Part shown: piece by piece, positions 1 through 10,848 of the stretch | Numbering within the stretch: position 1 is the stretch's first letter | Layout of the letters: every line of letters starts with the position of its first letter | NCBI GenBank assembly: GCA_037178625.1 | Contig: CM074143.1 | Coordinates: 1,364,001 to 1,428,000, forward strand | Source: Skeletonema tropicum | Lineage: Eukaryota > Bacillariophyta > Thalassiosirophyceae > Thalassiosirales > Thalassiosiraceae | DNA: 64,000 nucleotides | Direction: 5' to 3' | Notes under the pieces: generated by a model | The model's input: the letters and a program-made list of their open reading frames with translations, nothing else | What the model was told of the DNA's origin: nothing | Database searches by the model: none | Program-made: the position numbers and the translations under genes

Positions 1-1353
1 AAACAATAAGAAACCAAGCAAGCGTGCCGCCTCATTCACATTCAGATGTGTATATTCGTTCTCATAAAAAGACACATCATCTCCTTCATCTTCTTGAACT
101 TGTTCGTCTGATGATGACTTGCCAATGGGGCGTGCACGTTGCAGCAAATCAATCAGCATTCTATGATGAATGGGATCTACAGGGACAAATTGATCTGCTT
201 TCACGCACTTGGGACATCCAACCGAACCTTTCAGTCCCACCATAAACCTGCAACGAATGATACAGCCGTGGCAAAAGTAGTGTCCACACGAACCCAAGAC
301 CGGCAACAACTCCCGACTCAATTGTTCTGAGCTCTCCATGTCGGTAGTGAATGATTTGTAACAAATACTGCAGTGCGTGTGGTCCTGATCCAATCTGAAA
401 AGGACCTCCACACCGTCCTCTCTCGTATCAAGGTCGGGCTTCTCTTTCAGCTCTGTCGCTCCTGCATTTGCCAGCTCCAGCTCCCTGCGACGACAAAACG
501 CACACAAACACATCCAAGCTAACAGGACATAGACCAAGCCGAAATTGTACAACATGTCGAGGTAATGCCGAATGACTTCAGTCATCCTTTGCAGCAACAC
601 AAACATATGGGTGGGCATATTAGTCAACCAACCATCTTCCCATTCTCCTTCGCATTCGATCAAGTTCCCAAACAACGAGATCATGCCTTTGCCTTTCCCG
701 TGCTTCTTGTCATCACTCCATTCTCCTTGATATTGATAGAGCTTCCACATACTAGTCTGCGTACCCAATCCGTCTCGTTTGTCATTCAGCCACATTCCAT
801 CATAAAAATTCCCATTTGGCCAAGTGTACTTTCCGTTTCCATGCATAAGACCATCTCTGCACTCTCCATCATACACAGTGCCGTCTGCATAAGTGTATGT
901 ACCATTTCCGTGCCTTTGATCATCTTTAAAATCTCCACTGTAAAAACTGCCGTCAGTCCAGGTGAATGTTCCCTTTCCGTGAAACAAACCATCTCGGAAT
1001 TCTCCATCATAAATGTCGCCATAAGACCAAGTGTACTTTCCCTTTCCATGCATGATATCATCTTTGAACTCTCCTTCATAAATGTCACCGTCGATCTTCC
1101 AAATGCCCTTGCCATGACGCTTATCAGCTAACCATTCTCCATCGTAAACCATGCCTGACCACGTTAAAATGCCTTTGCCATTCCTCAGACCATTATCATC
1201 CATCTCTCCCTCATAAGAGTCGCCGTTGAGATAGACTTTCGTCGAAACTAACGGAGTTCCTTCACCGATTAATGCTGAGTCTTCACTACTTGACGATATT
1301 ACGCCCACAAAGAGCATGAGGATTGCAAAGATACGCCACAGCAGTATATTCAT
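1..1353 (-). CDS. MORN-repeat, transmembrane, RING-finger protein (3' end outside window)
   Basis: The frame is open from an ATG at 1353 to the window edge: 451 codons with no stop, so the C-terminus is missing. Residues 1-26 form a hydrophobic signal or anchor segment (MNILLWRIFAILMLFVGVIS). Residues about 40-240 hold six to seven MORN repeats of the type YDGEFRDGLFHGKGTFTW. A second hydrophobic stretch lies near residues 270-287 (LVYVLLAWMCLCAFC). A C3HC4 RING finger follows, with C328, C331, C356, H358, C361, C364, C380 and C383. MORN repeats often bind lipids or membranes, and RING fingers usually recruit E2 enzymes. A membrane-anchored E3 ubiquitin ligase with a lumenal or extracellular MORN region is therefore the likely class; this role is inference. 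No intron is needed. Start and domains are well supported. Confidence 0.85.
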   Translation of the reverse strand, partial: MNILLWRIFAILMLFVGVISSSSEDSALIGEGTPLVSTKVYLNGDSYEGEMDDNGLRNGKGILTWSGMVYDGEWLADKRHGKGIWKIDGDIYEGEFKDDIMHGKGKYTWSYGDIYDGEFRDGLFHGKGTFTWTDGSFYSGDFKDDQRHGNGTYTYADGTVYDGECRDGLMHGNGKYTWPNGNFYDGMWLNDKRDGLGTQTSMWKLYQYQGEWSDDKKHGKGKGMISLFGNLIECEGEWEDGWLTNMPTHMFVLLQRMTEVIRHYLDMLYNFGLVYVLLAWMCLCAFCRRRELELANAGATELKEKPDLDTREDGVEVLFRLDQDHTHCSICYKSFTTDMESSEQLSRELLPVLGSCGHYFCHGCIIRCRFMVGLKGSVGCPKCVKADQFVPVDPIHHRMLIDLLQRARPIGKSSSDEQVQEDEGDDVSFYENEYTHLNVNEAARLLGFLLF

Positions 1354-2038
1354 GTTGTCCCTGCTATCTGCGATGCATCTGCTGGGGTGAGATCTGGGAA
1401 ATAGAGTTGTTGCAGCAAGTGTTACTTATCATTTACAGATTATGTCGCTCTGAGAGGGCCCACCAGTCGTATTTTGATATTTCTGTTACACTACCATACT
1501 ATCTTCTGCGATGCAACTGTTGTAGAAATGTGGTTTTTGCAACTACTTATTGAGCTCTGAGTGCTGCCCGTCGTCTGATGTCTTCGTTCGGCGTGTGAAG
1601 ACTCCAATTGTTGGTTCAATTATGTACCAAATTTGATATGATTTCATTCATCTTCCGATGACCGGAGCGCAGCTGCAAAAAATGAAAAGTCTATTTTGTG
1701 AGTAGAGTCGTTGTGACAGTAAAACAGAGCATATTTTCGCGAAACTCGTAGGAGTACCTACGCATCCGGTACAATATTCAGAGGGGAATAATCTTTGATG
1801 GTGCACGAAGCACGAAGCAAGCTAGCCAGCCAAACAGAACAGCATAAGTAGCCAACAACCACAAACCACAATCAACGACAACGAAAAAGAAGATAGCAGT
1901 TTCCAGTGCCCTGTTGGATACATTGACGTCGTGTTTGTGAGCTTTTTAGTCAGTTGGGCTCTTGCACGGATTATTCCGAATAGATATTGGTTATTAATTT
2001 TTTGGTCAACTGGATCAACGCAATAATAATATATTATT
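1354..2038. other. Intergenic region between divergent genes
   Basis: About 685 bp separate the MORN-RING gene (leftward) from the ankyrin-MYND gene (rightward), so both promoters should lie here. No long reading frame, repeat or recognisable core promoter motif was identified. Confidence 0.5.
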
Positions 2039-3604
2039 ATGGACCCACGTGACTTCTTTTCGACAGCGGCCTCCGGCCTCATGGATATCCAATCTCTTGC
2101 AGCATCCATGATCCAAGAAGATAATGCGAACGGCATGTCGCCCGGTGAGGGAATGTTCGCATCGATGGTGGCACCAAAAAATGTTACTGCGAGCGTGAAG
2201 TCTCAAATTAAAGCACTTCCTAAATCTTCCACAATTATACTTACACATCGACCAAGAATTTGAGGACGAGGGAACCACGTTTATGTGTATGGCACATGAG
2301 ATAAAAAAAGAGCATGGATCGGACGGAAAGCCCTTTGCAGACAGTGACGGCTTTGGAATGGCACTCGCCCAATCTGCTTTACTTGATACGGCCAACGACT
2401 TACACAGCGCCAAGACTCGAGTTTTACTTGGTACTCTTGCCAAAGCATGTCTTGAACCAATGGGTGGGGGTGGCTTTAGTGCAATGACAATGTTCCCTGC
2501 AGCGATGCGGTCGCGAGTGCAAGAGATGTACCCTCCTTCTCGTCCAGCCAAGGTCCTATTTCAAACGCGGGGGTATGTTGAGATGCTGAGGGATGACTTA
2601 AAAAAAATGGGTATTAGAAATGTTGATGTTGCGGAACAAAATCTAATCCAATCTTGTGAACTATTTGCGAGTACACAATGCCAAGAGATCGTCCAAACTT
2701 GATGAATGATATTGAAAATATCGGAGATCCGAGAGCCCTAGCGAATCATATGAGGGATCAGGTGGAGGGACCCTATGTCTCGGAGGAACAAAAGTCATTG
2801 GGGGGGTGGAACCCTCCCAATGGACCTGGTGATCTCCCTTATCATTGGTATGCCCAACCTCCCACAGATCCAAATGCGTATCGACCATCGACTCTATTTG
2901 GCTGGAGAACTAATCTCGAGCGCGCAGTGCTTGGAGAGGATAAGGATGTTGTGGAGAGGATTACATCCCAGCAGAGAGCTAGTGATGTTCGTGAATACGT
3001 GGAGTGCAGAATGCTACTAACCAAGATGGCAATGAGGGGATTGGTAAATGCATGTAAACTCCTCCTCGACAAATGTGGGGCATCCGTGGAAGGAGCTCAG
3101 GCACCTGATTCGAAGGAGTGGTGGAAAGCCATTCAAAATAAATCAGGCAATTATGGCGATTTGACTCCACTGCACGAAGCGGCAAGAAATGGGAAGCTCG
3201 AAACAGTGAGGTTGCTTCTTGACTATGGTGCCAATATAAACCAAATCGATAAGGCGGAAGTCAGAGGATCACCTTTGCAGCATGCAGTGTCAAGGGGAGA
3301 GATTGATTGTGTTCAGTTGCTTTGTGAACGTGGTGCTGATCACACACATGTGGGTATGGGAGGTGAGGCGTTGGATATTAGTGAGATGATGGGACAGAGT
3401 GACGTGAGTAAGCTACGAGTTCAAGAAAAGGTCCAACAAATCCTTCGCGAGTATGACCCTCGATGTTCGTATTGTCGTCAGCCAAATCCGCAAAAGCGAT
3501 GTCCTTGTAAGAAAGAAAGATACTGCGATGCAACATGTCAAAGAAATCGATGGAAATTGCATAAGAAGTACCATCGTCTGGCTACTTTGCCAACAACAAT
3601 CTAG
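2039..3604 (+). CDS. Ankyrin-repeat protein with C-terminal MYND zinc finger
   Basis: Three exons are inferred. Exon 1 is 2039-2144, intron 1 is 2145-2256 (112 nt, GTGAGG...CAAG, phase 1), exon 2 is 2257-2670, intron 2 is 2671-2741 (71 nt, GTACAC...CTAG) and exon 3 is 2742-3604. This gives 460 residues. A donor at 2656 for intron 2 keeps the frame equally well and would remove five residues. Two ankyrin repeats are clear (DLTPLHEAARNGKLETVRLL and GSPLQHAVSRGEIDCVQLL). The last 45 residues hold a MYND-type cluster: CSYC, CPC, then C-x3-C within RYCDATC, and a final H-x3-H (HKKYH). Ankyrin-MYND proteins are a common protein-interaction class in diatoms and oomycetes; the partner is unknown. The frame changes at both introns are explained only by splicing. 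Confidence 0.8.
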
Positions 3605-4102
3605 ACAATAATCAGCTGAGTCATGAATCTGAGGATTTGCCTTTCACAGTTAAATAGTCTGCAGAGATAGCATTGGCATTGCATTAAATTATGTGGGAAA
3701 ATTCAAACTATTGCCAACAATGATGTTGCTTGCATATCCCAACCATTTTTTGAAATCGGTACCTCGGTACCGATTTGTGTAGAACTCTGGTATGTTTCTA
3801 CGTGAGAGGCAAATCGGTACCTCGGTACCGATTTCAAAATAGTCAATAGGCCTCGTGCAAAATGTGAGAAGAAAGTTAAGCGTTTGTGTGGCCTATAGTT
3901 ACTTTATTGCGTAGAAGGGCTACTTGTTTTTTGAGGGGAAAACACAAAAGGAGCTGTACTCTACTCGCTAGCTTTGACACTAACAAGTCGAAGTAGCACA
4001 CGGTGGATTCGAGACCGCGGCAGACGACATTTGTGTGACTCCGACTTTGAACTAATTCCTACGTAGAGGGTAGTTAGTGAGTTCGACCAATAAAACACCC
4101 CT

Positions 4103-4175
4103 GAGACGGCAACACCCAACATATTCGTGTTCCCCAGACTCTTGCGAGTTAGAATATGCTGGGTGTTGCCGTCTC
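4103..4175. repeat. 24-bp-arm hairpin inside the 3.7-6.7 kb element
   Basis: GAGACGGCAACACCCA at 4103 pairs with TGGGTGTTGCCGTCTC ending at 4175. The arms are 24 nt with one mismatch, around a 25-nt loop. It may be a relic of a tiny inverted-repeat element or a subterminal signal of the surrounding transposon. Confidence 0.7.
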
Positions 4176-4349
4176 ACTAGTTGGTTGTCAAAAGCATTCA
4201 CCCCTAAAATATCTAGTGTATACAAACGGTATTAACGTTTTTGTGCGTGAGATCATTATGAGAACTATTATTGGATTTTGGGGAATCTAGTTTTTTTTTT
4301 GCGCCAAGCGTCATTTCCACATCATCTTGTGCACTCATTCTTGCTAACC

Positions 4350-6417
4350 ATGGCAACAACCCCCAATTCTAGCCACAACAGAGATAGCGGTAGCCGCCGA
4401 AATGCGCCGGCTGGGGTGTATACTCCAGTGTCAGGTTCATCCGGGCAATTTGTTACTCCATCATCTTCAAAAACATCAAAACGTGGCAGAGAATCTGCAA
4501 CAACTGTGGTGGCTCCACAGCGTCGTTCAACGAGAGGTCACAATAACTCGGCCCCAATGAAGCTAACCGCTCCTTCTCAATTATTCCGTAGTCGCGATAC
4601 AGCAGTGTCATGCTTCAACTTCCCTCTTGATCCCAGTAATATTGATCACCTCAAAGTGATATGTTCTAAATGCAAGATGGTCTTGGGTGAAGCCAAAGAC
4701 GGAATCCTCACCGAAGCAATAAAGAAGAAGAAACGTGCCGACAAACGAATGTGCGAACGGCCGTGGGACCTCAACAATAAATCACATCGGGAGGCATCAA
4801 AAAGAAAGGCATATTTTGATTTTCATGAGCTCTTTGAAGAAGACGCATCAGCAGCAGAAGGGGATAATAATTCCAATGTGACACAGCCCCAAAAGAAGAA
4901 GCAACGAAGAAGGACTGCGCAAAAGCAACAAAATAATGGCACGCAACAACGTAATGCTCAGCCTATAATGTTTGACGAGGATGGTCACTTCACAGATGAT
5001 GCTGTTGAATTGCTTCGGACAAAATTAAACTCGATCCCGAATGACAATGATTTGAGAGTTGCACAAATGTTGATGAAATGGACTTCACCTGTACTATTCG
5101 ACCAAGATGGCCACCTTACCAACAATGTGGTTAAATTGTTTGAGAAACGATTGCAGACATCGCGCAAAGACGGGTTGAATCCAAATGATAATGATTTGAG
5201 AGTTACAGGAATGTTGATGAAGTGGACTTTTGAAAGTAAAGATACAAAGCAGTACAATGCACCATTAGCTGTGTTGCCATCATTTCCTCGTATTAAATCT
5301 ATGATTGTGGCATGCGTACCCCAATTGAATCATTCAGTAGAAGAGTCCACACGGCTACGCAACTTGCGGATGAGAACGTTTAGTAGTTGGATGGATTGTC
5401 TTAAGATGGCACACTTCGACCCAGATATGATGATTGATGCGTCGATAAGAAAGAGGAAAACTATCCCGAAGCCTTTCATAGTGAAGGAATTGAATAAAAA
5501 TAGAATGAGTGCAGAGAAAACAATTGCAGCATTCGAATTTGCGAAAATTAGTTTCAAGCAAGGTGCAAGACTTGCGCAAGCGATAGATGTAGAAACCCGT
5601 GAACCTGGAATGCCAAGAGGACTCCGTATATTTGCACCTACAAGCGAGCTTTATCGTACAAAGGGTAACTATGTCAAATTAGAATACCCCACATTGACGT
5701 TTAAGGATGTTCCATTGGAAGAAGTTGTTTTGAGCAACAAGAAGAAAGGCGCAAAGGTAACAAAAAAGAAAGTTACTCCTATCGGATCTTGTCGTGGAGA
5801 GGAAGCTATCTAAATGCAAAAGTCATCTCCTCTTCATTGGCCATCTTCTTGACCAGCTGACTATGTGGGGAACTCTTGGTGGTTTTGACGAGCAAAACAT
5901 CGAAAGCGCCCATGCAATCTGGAACCAATTGATGCGTCAGATGGGCGCTACTCGCGGGAAGGAACTCAAGAAGAAGGTGTTCATTCAGTATTACTTGAAG
6001 AGTGCTGAATTCATACAATCTAATATTTTGCGTTTGAAAGAGGAGTCAAAGCGTCCTAATAAATATGCTCCCCGACGTCCCAGAGCAGAAGATGTCGAAA
6101 TCAATAATAGCGCTGTTGCAGAGAGACAAATTGATACTGTCGAGGTCGATGAAGGATCTTTAGTCGCAGACATCAATGGGGAGGTTGCTCTCCATCAACC
6201 TCTGATGGTATTCGATTCATCTACATCTGCAGAAGATAATGGCGATGGCGCAGTCGGAAATGATGCTGATGAAACGGCGCAGGTGAAAGTATCGAAAGAG
6301 GATACGATGGTCAGCACTTGTCCTCATTGCAGTAAGCGCTTACTTTATGTGGCTCTCCGTGTTCACATGTTTGAGGCACATGGTGTTACTCTTTGTGCTG
6401 AAGCCGAACCTAGGTAA
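4350..6417 (+). pseudogene. Element-encoded protein in two frames, possible transposase derivative
   Basis: The first frame, from the ATG at 4350, runs to 5813. It is Ser/Arg/Lys-rich and includes an internal duplication of about 45 residues (FDEDGHFTDDAVELL / FDQDGHLTNNVVKLF, each followed by a LMKWT motif). A second frame overlaps it, is open from about 5761 and continues to 6417. It contains MWGTLGGFDEQNIESAHAIW and ends with a C2H2-like finger (CPHC...HMFEAHG). The segment resembles the C-terminal part of diatom transposon proteins with an 'equal Glu/His-Asn' motif, but this is recall and not a database result. A frameshift near 5790 would join the two parts. No catalytic DDE triad was seen, so this could be an internally deleted copy. 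Confidence 0.5.
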
Positions 6418-7503
6418 TCGATAATTATTAGTACCAAATCATATGAGGCGAAGAATGATGCAGCCAAATATGTCTTCATTTTTGCATTGAAACGGCATAA
6501 TGGCATAGATAGAGTAGATAGTAGTAACGAGTTGACGGAAGATATCGACATTGTGATGGGCTTCTCATCAGATTTTTGGATGTCACAGTTAGCGATAGTT
6601 AGCGATCACAAATGCTAAGGCGAATCCACCGTGAGCAAATCGGTACCGAGGTACCGACTTCAAGCCCTACGGGTACTGGGCCCAACTGCAAATCGGTACC
6701 GAGGTACCGATTTCAAAATGGTTTTTCATTATCTCTGTACGCAATAGCAATAACATGTCTGAAGATCTCGTGTTAAAAAAAAAGGTGCAAGAAAGTTGAC
6801 TAAAGAGGAATTGTTGATAAAATTATGGCAGGATCAAGAGGCCAACCCCTGACAGCCCCTGATGAAATGGTTCATGCTGGTGTTCCTGAACCGGTTCACA
6901 CTTATGTCGGTTCACACTTGTGTCAGTTCACACATGTGATTTTCTCATCGTTCCCCTCTGTAGGAGGCCAACGCGTGTTGTTCATTTCCCTGTCTCAAGC
7001 GTGGATGTAGCGTTGACCCGGCCTCGCAGGTAAGTTCCTTCTTGCAAATGCAGTTGCAGTTGCAGGCGGGACAAAGTAGGTCTTTCCATTTCAAAAAGAT
7101 ACAGATACAACTGATAAAAGGTTGGACTTTCTGCCAATGCCAATACCAATAACCATACGTGGTGCACAAGTGATGGTAATGGTAAAAGTAAAAGAGAGCT
7201 GAAAAGAGCGGCAACAATCGTTACAATGAAAGATAATGCAGCATTTCACTCTTGCGACGAGTTCTCAGGAATTGTTTTTACTATTGGATAAGAATATTTG
7301 AACGTGACCTGACGCTGCAGCTGCACACACATTTGCTCCTACCAAATAGTAGAGTGCTTTTGAAAGTTCTCTGCCTGATTGCCCTCAGCCGCCAACACCA
7401 ACACTCTTACCTACTCCAACACCCACATTTGCTCCTACAGATAGAGTGCATTCAAAAATTCTCTTCCTGATTGCCACCAGTCGCCAACACTCTTACTCTT
7501 AAC

Positions 7504-8007
7504 CTACTCCTCATCAAAGAAATCAAACTCCTCATCCTCATCGTCAAGGTCTTTGACGACAACGCGTTTTGCTACGCACCTGCGCCTGCGCTTAATCCAC
7601 CTGCATCTACGGTTCCTTCTGCAACCCCTTGCCTTCTTGCGCTTGCATCGAGCGGCAAGGAAAATTGGTTCATCCTCGGACTCATCGAATTCGTCGAACT
7701 CGGACAGAGCAGTAATTCCGTCACCGTCATTTTCAAATCCACTGACAGGATACTATAATGTATAGCATGCAAGTGAGAGTGAAGTGAGAGGCGTCAGTAA
7801 CTTGAACTTGAGTCATTAGAACGGCTGCAAGGCAAGGCAAGTCAAGGCAAGGCAAGTCAAGGCAAGACGAAGCACATGAACTGACTTATCAAACGAACGG
7901 AGACGGAGCATATAACAATGCAAACTTACAGTCACAGCGGCAGAGACAGCTCCTGGAGCGGCTGAGAGAAGAGCCAAGGCGGCGGAGATAATAAGATGAA
8001 GCTTCAT
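7504..8007 (-). CDS. Small secreted peptide with acidic-basic-acidic charge pattern, array copy 1
   Basis: Exon 1 is 8007-7930 (26 codons: MKLHLIISAALALLSAAPGA...), a textbook signal peptide. The intron is 7929-7753 (177 nt, GTAAGT...TATAG, phase 0). Exon 2 is 7752-7504. The product is 108 residues. After the signal peptide comes an acidic stretch (ALSEFDEFDESEDEP), then an Arg/Lys-rich core with four Cys spaced C-x7-C-x5-C-x8-C, then an acidic tail (LDDEDEEFDFFDEE). No family was recognised. A cationic core between acidic flanks could be a processed antimicrobial-type peptide or a polyampholyte of the cell wall; both are guesses. The diverged copy at 26.7 kb changes only by in-frame indels, which supports the gene model. 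Confidence 0.72.
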
Positions 8008-8105
8008 GATTTTTGTGCTATCGTTTGATTGTTGATAAAATTATGGCAGGATCAAGAGGCCAACCCCTGATGAAATGGTTCATGCTGGTGTTCCTGAACC
8101 TGAAC

Positions 8106-8169
8106 CGGTTCACACTTGTGTCGGTTCACACTTGTGTCGGTTCACATTTGTGTCGGTTCACACTTGTGT
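8106..8169. repeat. Four 16-bp tandem repeats upstream of the peptide gene
   Basis: CGGTTCACACTTGTGT is repeated four times, with one variant base in copy three, ending 99 bp upstream of the start codon at 8007. The same block lies at 9349-9412 upstream of the second gene copy. A three-copy version lies near 6891-6938. The position suggests clustered binding sites, but no factor is known. Confidence 0.75.
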
Positions 8170-8746
8170 TTTTCTCATCGTTCCCCTCTGTAGGAGGCGA
8201 ACGCGTGTTGTTGTTGTTCATTTCCCTGTCTCAAGCGTGAATGGAGCGTTGACCCGGCCTCGCAGGCGCAGGTAAGTTCCTTCTTGCAGTTGCAGTTGCA
8301 GGCGGGACAAAATAGGTCTTTCCATTTCAAAGGAAGATACAGATACAACTGATAAAAGGTTGGACTTGGACTTTCTGCCAATGCCAATACCAATAACCAT
8401 ACGTGGTGCACAAGTGATGGTAATGGTAAAAGTAAAAGAGAGCTGAAAAGAGCGGCAACAATCTTACAATGAAAGATAATGCAGCATTTCACTCTTGCGA
8501 CGAGTTCTCAGGAATTGTTTTTACTATTGGATAAGAATATTTGAACGTGACCTGACGCTGCAGCTGCACACACATTTGCTCCTACCAAATAGTAGAGTGC
8601 TTTTGAAAGTTCTCTGCCTGATTGCCCTCAGCCGCCAACACCAACACTCTTACCTACTCCAACACCCACATTTGCTCCTACAGATAGAGTGCATTCAAAA
8701 ATTCTCTTCCTGATTGCCACCAGTCGCCAACACTCTTACTCTTAAC

Positions 8747-9250
8747 CTACTCCTCATCAAAGAAATCAAACTCCTCATCCTCATCGTCAAGGTCTTTGAC
8801 GACAACGCGTTTTGCTACGCACCTGCGCCTGCGCTTAATCCACCTGCATCTACGGTTCCTTCTGCAACCCCTTGCCTTCTTGCGCTTGCATCGAGCGGCA
8901 AGGAAAATTGGTTCATCCTCGGACTCATCGAATTCGTCGAACTCGGACAGAGCAGTAATTCCGTCACCGTCATTTTCAAATCCACTGACAGGATACTATA
9001 ATGTATAGCATGCAAGTGAGAGTGAAGTGAGAGGCGTCAGTAACTTGAACTTGAGTCATTAGAACGGCTGCAAGGCAAGGCAAGTCAAGGCAAGGCAAGT
9101 CAAGGCAAGACGAAGCACATGAACTGACTTATCAAACGAACGGAGACGGAGCATATAACAATGCAAACTTACAGTCACAGCGGCAGAGACAGCTCCTGGA
9201 GCGGCTGAGAGAAGAGCCAAGGCGGCGGAGATAATAAGATGAAGCTTCAT
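8747..9250 (-). CDS. Small secreted peptide with acidic-basic-acidic charge pattern, array copy 2
   Basis: This copy is identical to copy 1, offset by 1243 bp: exon 1 9250-9173, intron 9172-8996, exon 2 8995-8747. It has the same signal peptide, four-Cys cationic core and acidic tail. The upstream 16-bp repeats at 9349-9412 are also identical. The lack of differences implies very recent duplication or active homogenisation between units. Confidence 0.72.
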
Positions 9251-9988
9251 GATTTTTGTGCTATCGTTTGATTGTTGATAAAATTATGGCAGGATCAAGA
9301 GGCCAACCCCTGATGAAATGGTTCATGCTGGTGTTCCTGAACCTGAACCGGTTCACACTTGTGTCGGTTCACACTTGTGTCGGTTCACATTTGTGTCGGT
9401 TCACACTTGTGTTTTTCTCATCGTTCCCCTCTGTAGGAGGCGAACGCGTGTTGTTGTTGTTCATTTCCCTGTCTCAAGCGTGAATGGAGCGTTGACCCGG
9501 CCTCGCAGGCGCAGGTAAGTTCCTTCTTGCAGTTGCAGTTGCAGGCGGGACAAAATAGGTCTTTCCATTTCAAAGGAAGATACAGATACAACTGATAAAA
9601 GGTTGGACTTGGACTTTCTGCCAATGCCAATACCAATAACCATACGTGGTGCACAAGTGATGGTAATGGTAAAAGTAAAAGAGAGCTGAAAAGAGCGGCA
9701 ACAATCTTACAATGAAAGATAATGCAGCATTTCACTCTTGCGACGAGTTCTCAGGAATTGTTTTTACTATTGGATAAGAATATTTGAACGTGACCTGACG
9801 CTGCAGCTGCACACACATTTGCTCCTACCAAATAGTGGAGTGGAGTGCTTTTGAAAGTTCTCTGCCTGATTGCCCTCAGCCGCCAACACCAACACTCTTA
9901 CCTACTCCAACACCCACATTTGCTCCTACAGATAGAGTGCATTCAAAAATTCTCTTCCTGATTGCCCCCAGTCGCCAACACTCTTATT

Positions 9989-10190
9989 GTGGCCTGTCTA
10001 GACAGGCCACAAAAAATTTGAATCAAAAAGTCTCAAGAATGAGAAAAGGCGTGGTAGCTGTCATTGTTCTAGCTAACGGTCGTAAGTTTTGTTGGCGTTT
10101 CGTGGGCGTGGGCCAGCGTACAAGGCATATCTTTTCCATCGGGGAGATCCAAAGTAGCGTAGCTACTTTTGTATCCTCCCGATGGAAAAG
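9989..10190. repeat. 22-bp palindrome and 60-nt nested hairpin at the array's right edge
   Basis: A perfect palindrome centred on GGCCTGTCTAGACAGGCC (9991-10008) begins where the third repeat unit breaks off. At 10131-10190 CTTTTCCATCGGG pairs with CCCGATGGAAAAG, and an inner stem AAAGTAGC-GTA-GCTACTTT is nested inside. No protein-coding signal overlaps convincingly. Confidence 0.75.
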
Positions 10191-10848
10191 AAGGGGAGGA
10201 TGGTTTGGCTACCCCTCGGGGGGTAGAAATGATGATACCTTTTCCCCCTTAAACTTGTCTAACTTACGGTACGATAGGAGATTCCCAAGGTTAAGGTGGC
10301 GGCTGTAGCAAACTGTCATCTTGTTCGAATCGCCTAACCCCCCCTGTGAATTACGCCGATGGAGTCGAAAGACCGGCGCGTGCGGGGAGGGACCCGCGAG
10401 CGCCTGAAAAAAAAAATCTGGGAACTAGCGAACGGACCTGTCGATTCATGTTGTCCGCGAACGGCTTATTTCGAAGTTTCGAATGATTTTTAAATTTATC
10501 TAGTGTGTTACGTTATTGTTACATTTCGTTACCCGAAAATTCGAATCGTTACACATGTTACAGTCGTTTCGCGTCGCACTGTCATACATAACAATTCGAT
10601 TGATCGAATAAAGCAATGCTGCTCGATTAAGCAATAAAATTGCTAGCAATGCGAAAGAAAAGAAAAGGCTTTTAATAGCAACATAAATAGAGTATTGTAG
10701 TCATCGGCCACTGCCGCCGACCCCATCGCCTGCCTCTCGCAGGCATGGGCATGGGGTCGGCGCTCGAAAATCGATGATGCCTGACTTCCTGCGGTTACCG
10801 CCTCTCTTTCAGCTGGCGTGCAGGCGCCTACACTGCTTATATATCTCT
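10191..10848. other. Non-coding stretch with hairpin, beside a Penelope-like relic
   Basis: No convincing gene. A hairpin at 10716-10761 pairs GCCGACCCCAT with ATGGGGTCGGC, with an inner GCCTGC/GCAGGC stem. The stretch adjoins the 3' side of the reverse-transcriptase relic and may be its untranslated end. Confidence 0.5.

Larger units (their letters stand above)
3741..6727. mobile_element. DNA transposon-like element with palindrome-containing terminal inverted repeats
   Basis: The left end (from 3741) and right end (to about 6724-6727) match as inverted repeats (AACCATTTT followed by GAAATCGGTACC...). The match covers about 36 bp, with a 2-bp length difference. The core of the repeat, AAATCGGTACC-TC-GGTACCGATTT, is nearly palindromic. 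It occurs twice at each end: about 3753-3776 and 3811-3834 on the left, and about 6635-6658 and 6689-6712 on the right. The left copies have TC and the right copies GA at the centre, as inversion predicts. A frameshifted gene fills the interior. No target-site duplication was found. The superfamily is not identified. Confidence 0.7.
6810..9990. repeat. Tandem array of a 1243-bp unit (three copies, outer ones incomplete)
   Basis: The sequence from ATTGTTGATAAAATTATGGC at 6810 recurs at 8028 and 9271. Copies two and three are offset by exactly 1243 bp and appear identical over their shared length. Copy one is about 25 bp shorter because its first 100-450 bp have diverged; after that it matches copy two. 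Copy three stops near 9984, just before the peptide-gene 3' end, at a 22-bp palindrome. Each full unit holds the secreted-peptide gene on the minus strand, its upstream region and its 3' flank. Diverged dispersed copies lie at 26371-27286 and 40104-41880. Confidence 0.92.

Noticed and set aside
565..1131. 188-codon plus-strand frame
   Set aside because: It is antisense to the MORN repeats, whose regular codon pattern creates open frames on the other strand.
7252..7758. Plus-strand frames repeated in each array unit
   Set aside because: Conservation follows from unit duplication. They are antisense to, or in the 3' flank of, the secreted-peptide gene and show no protein motif.
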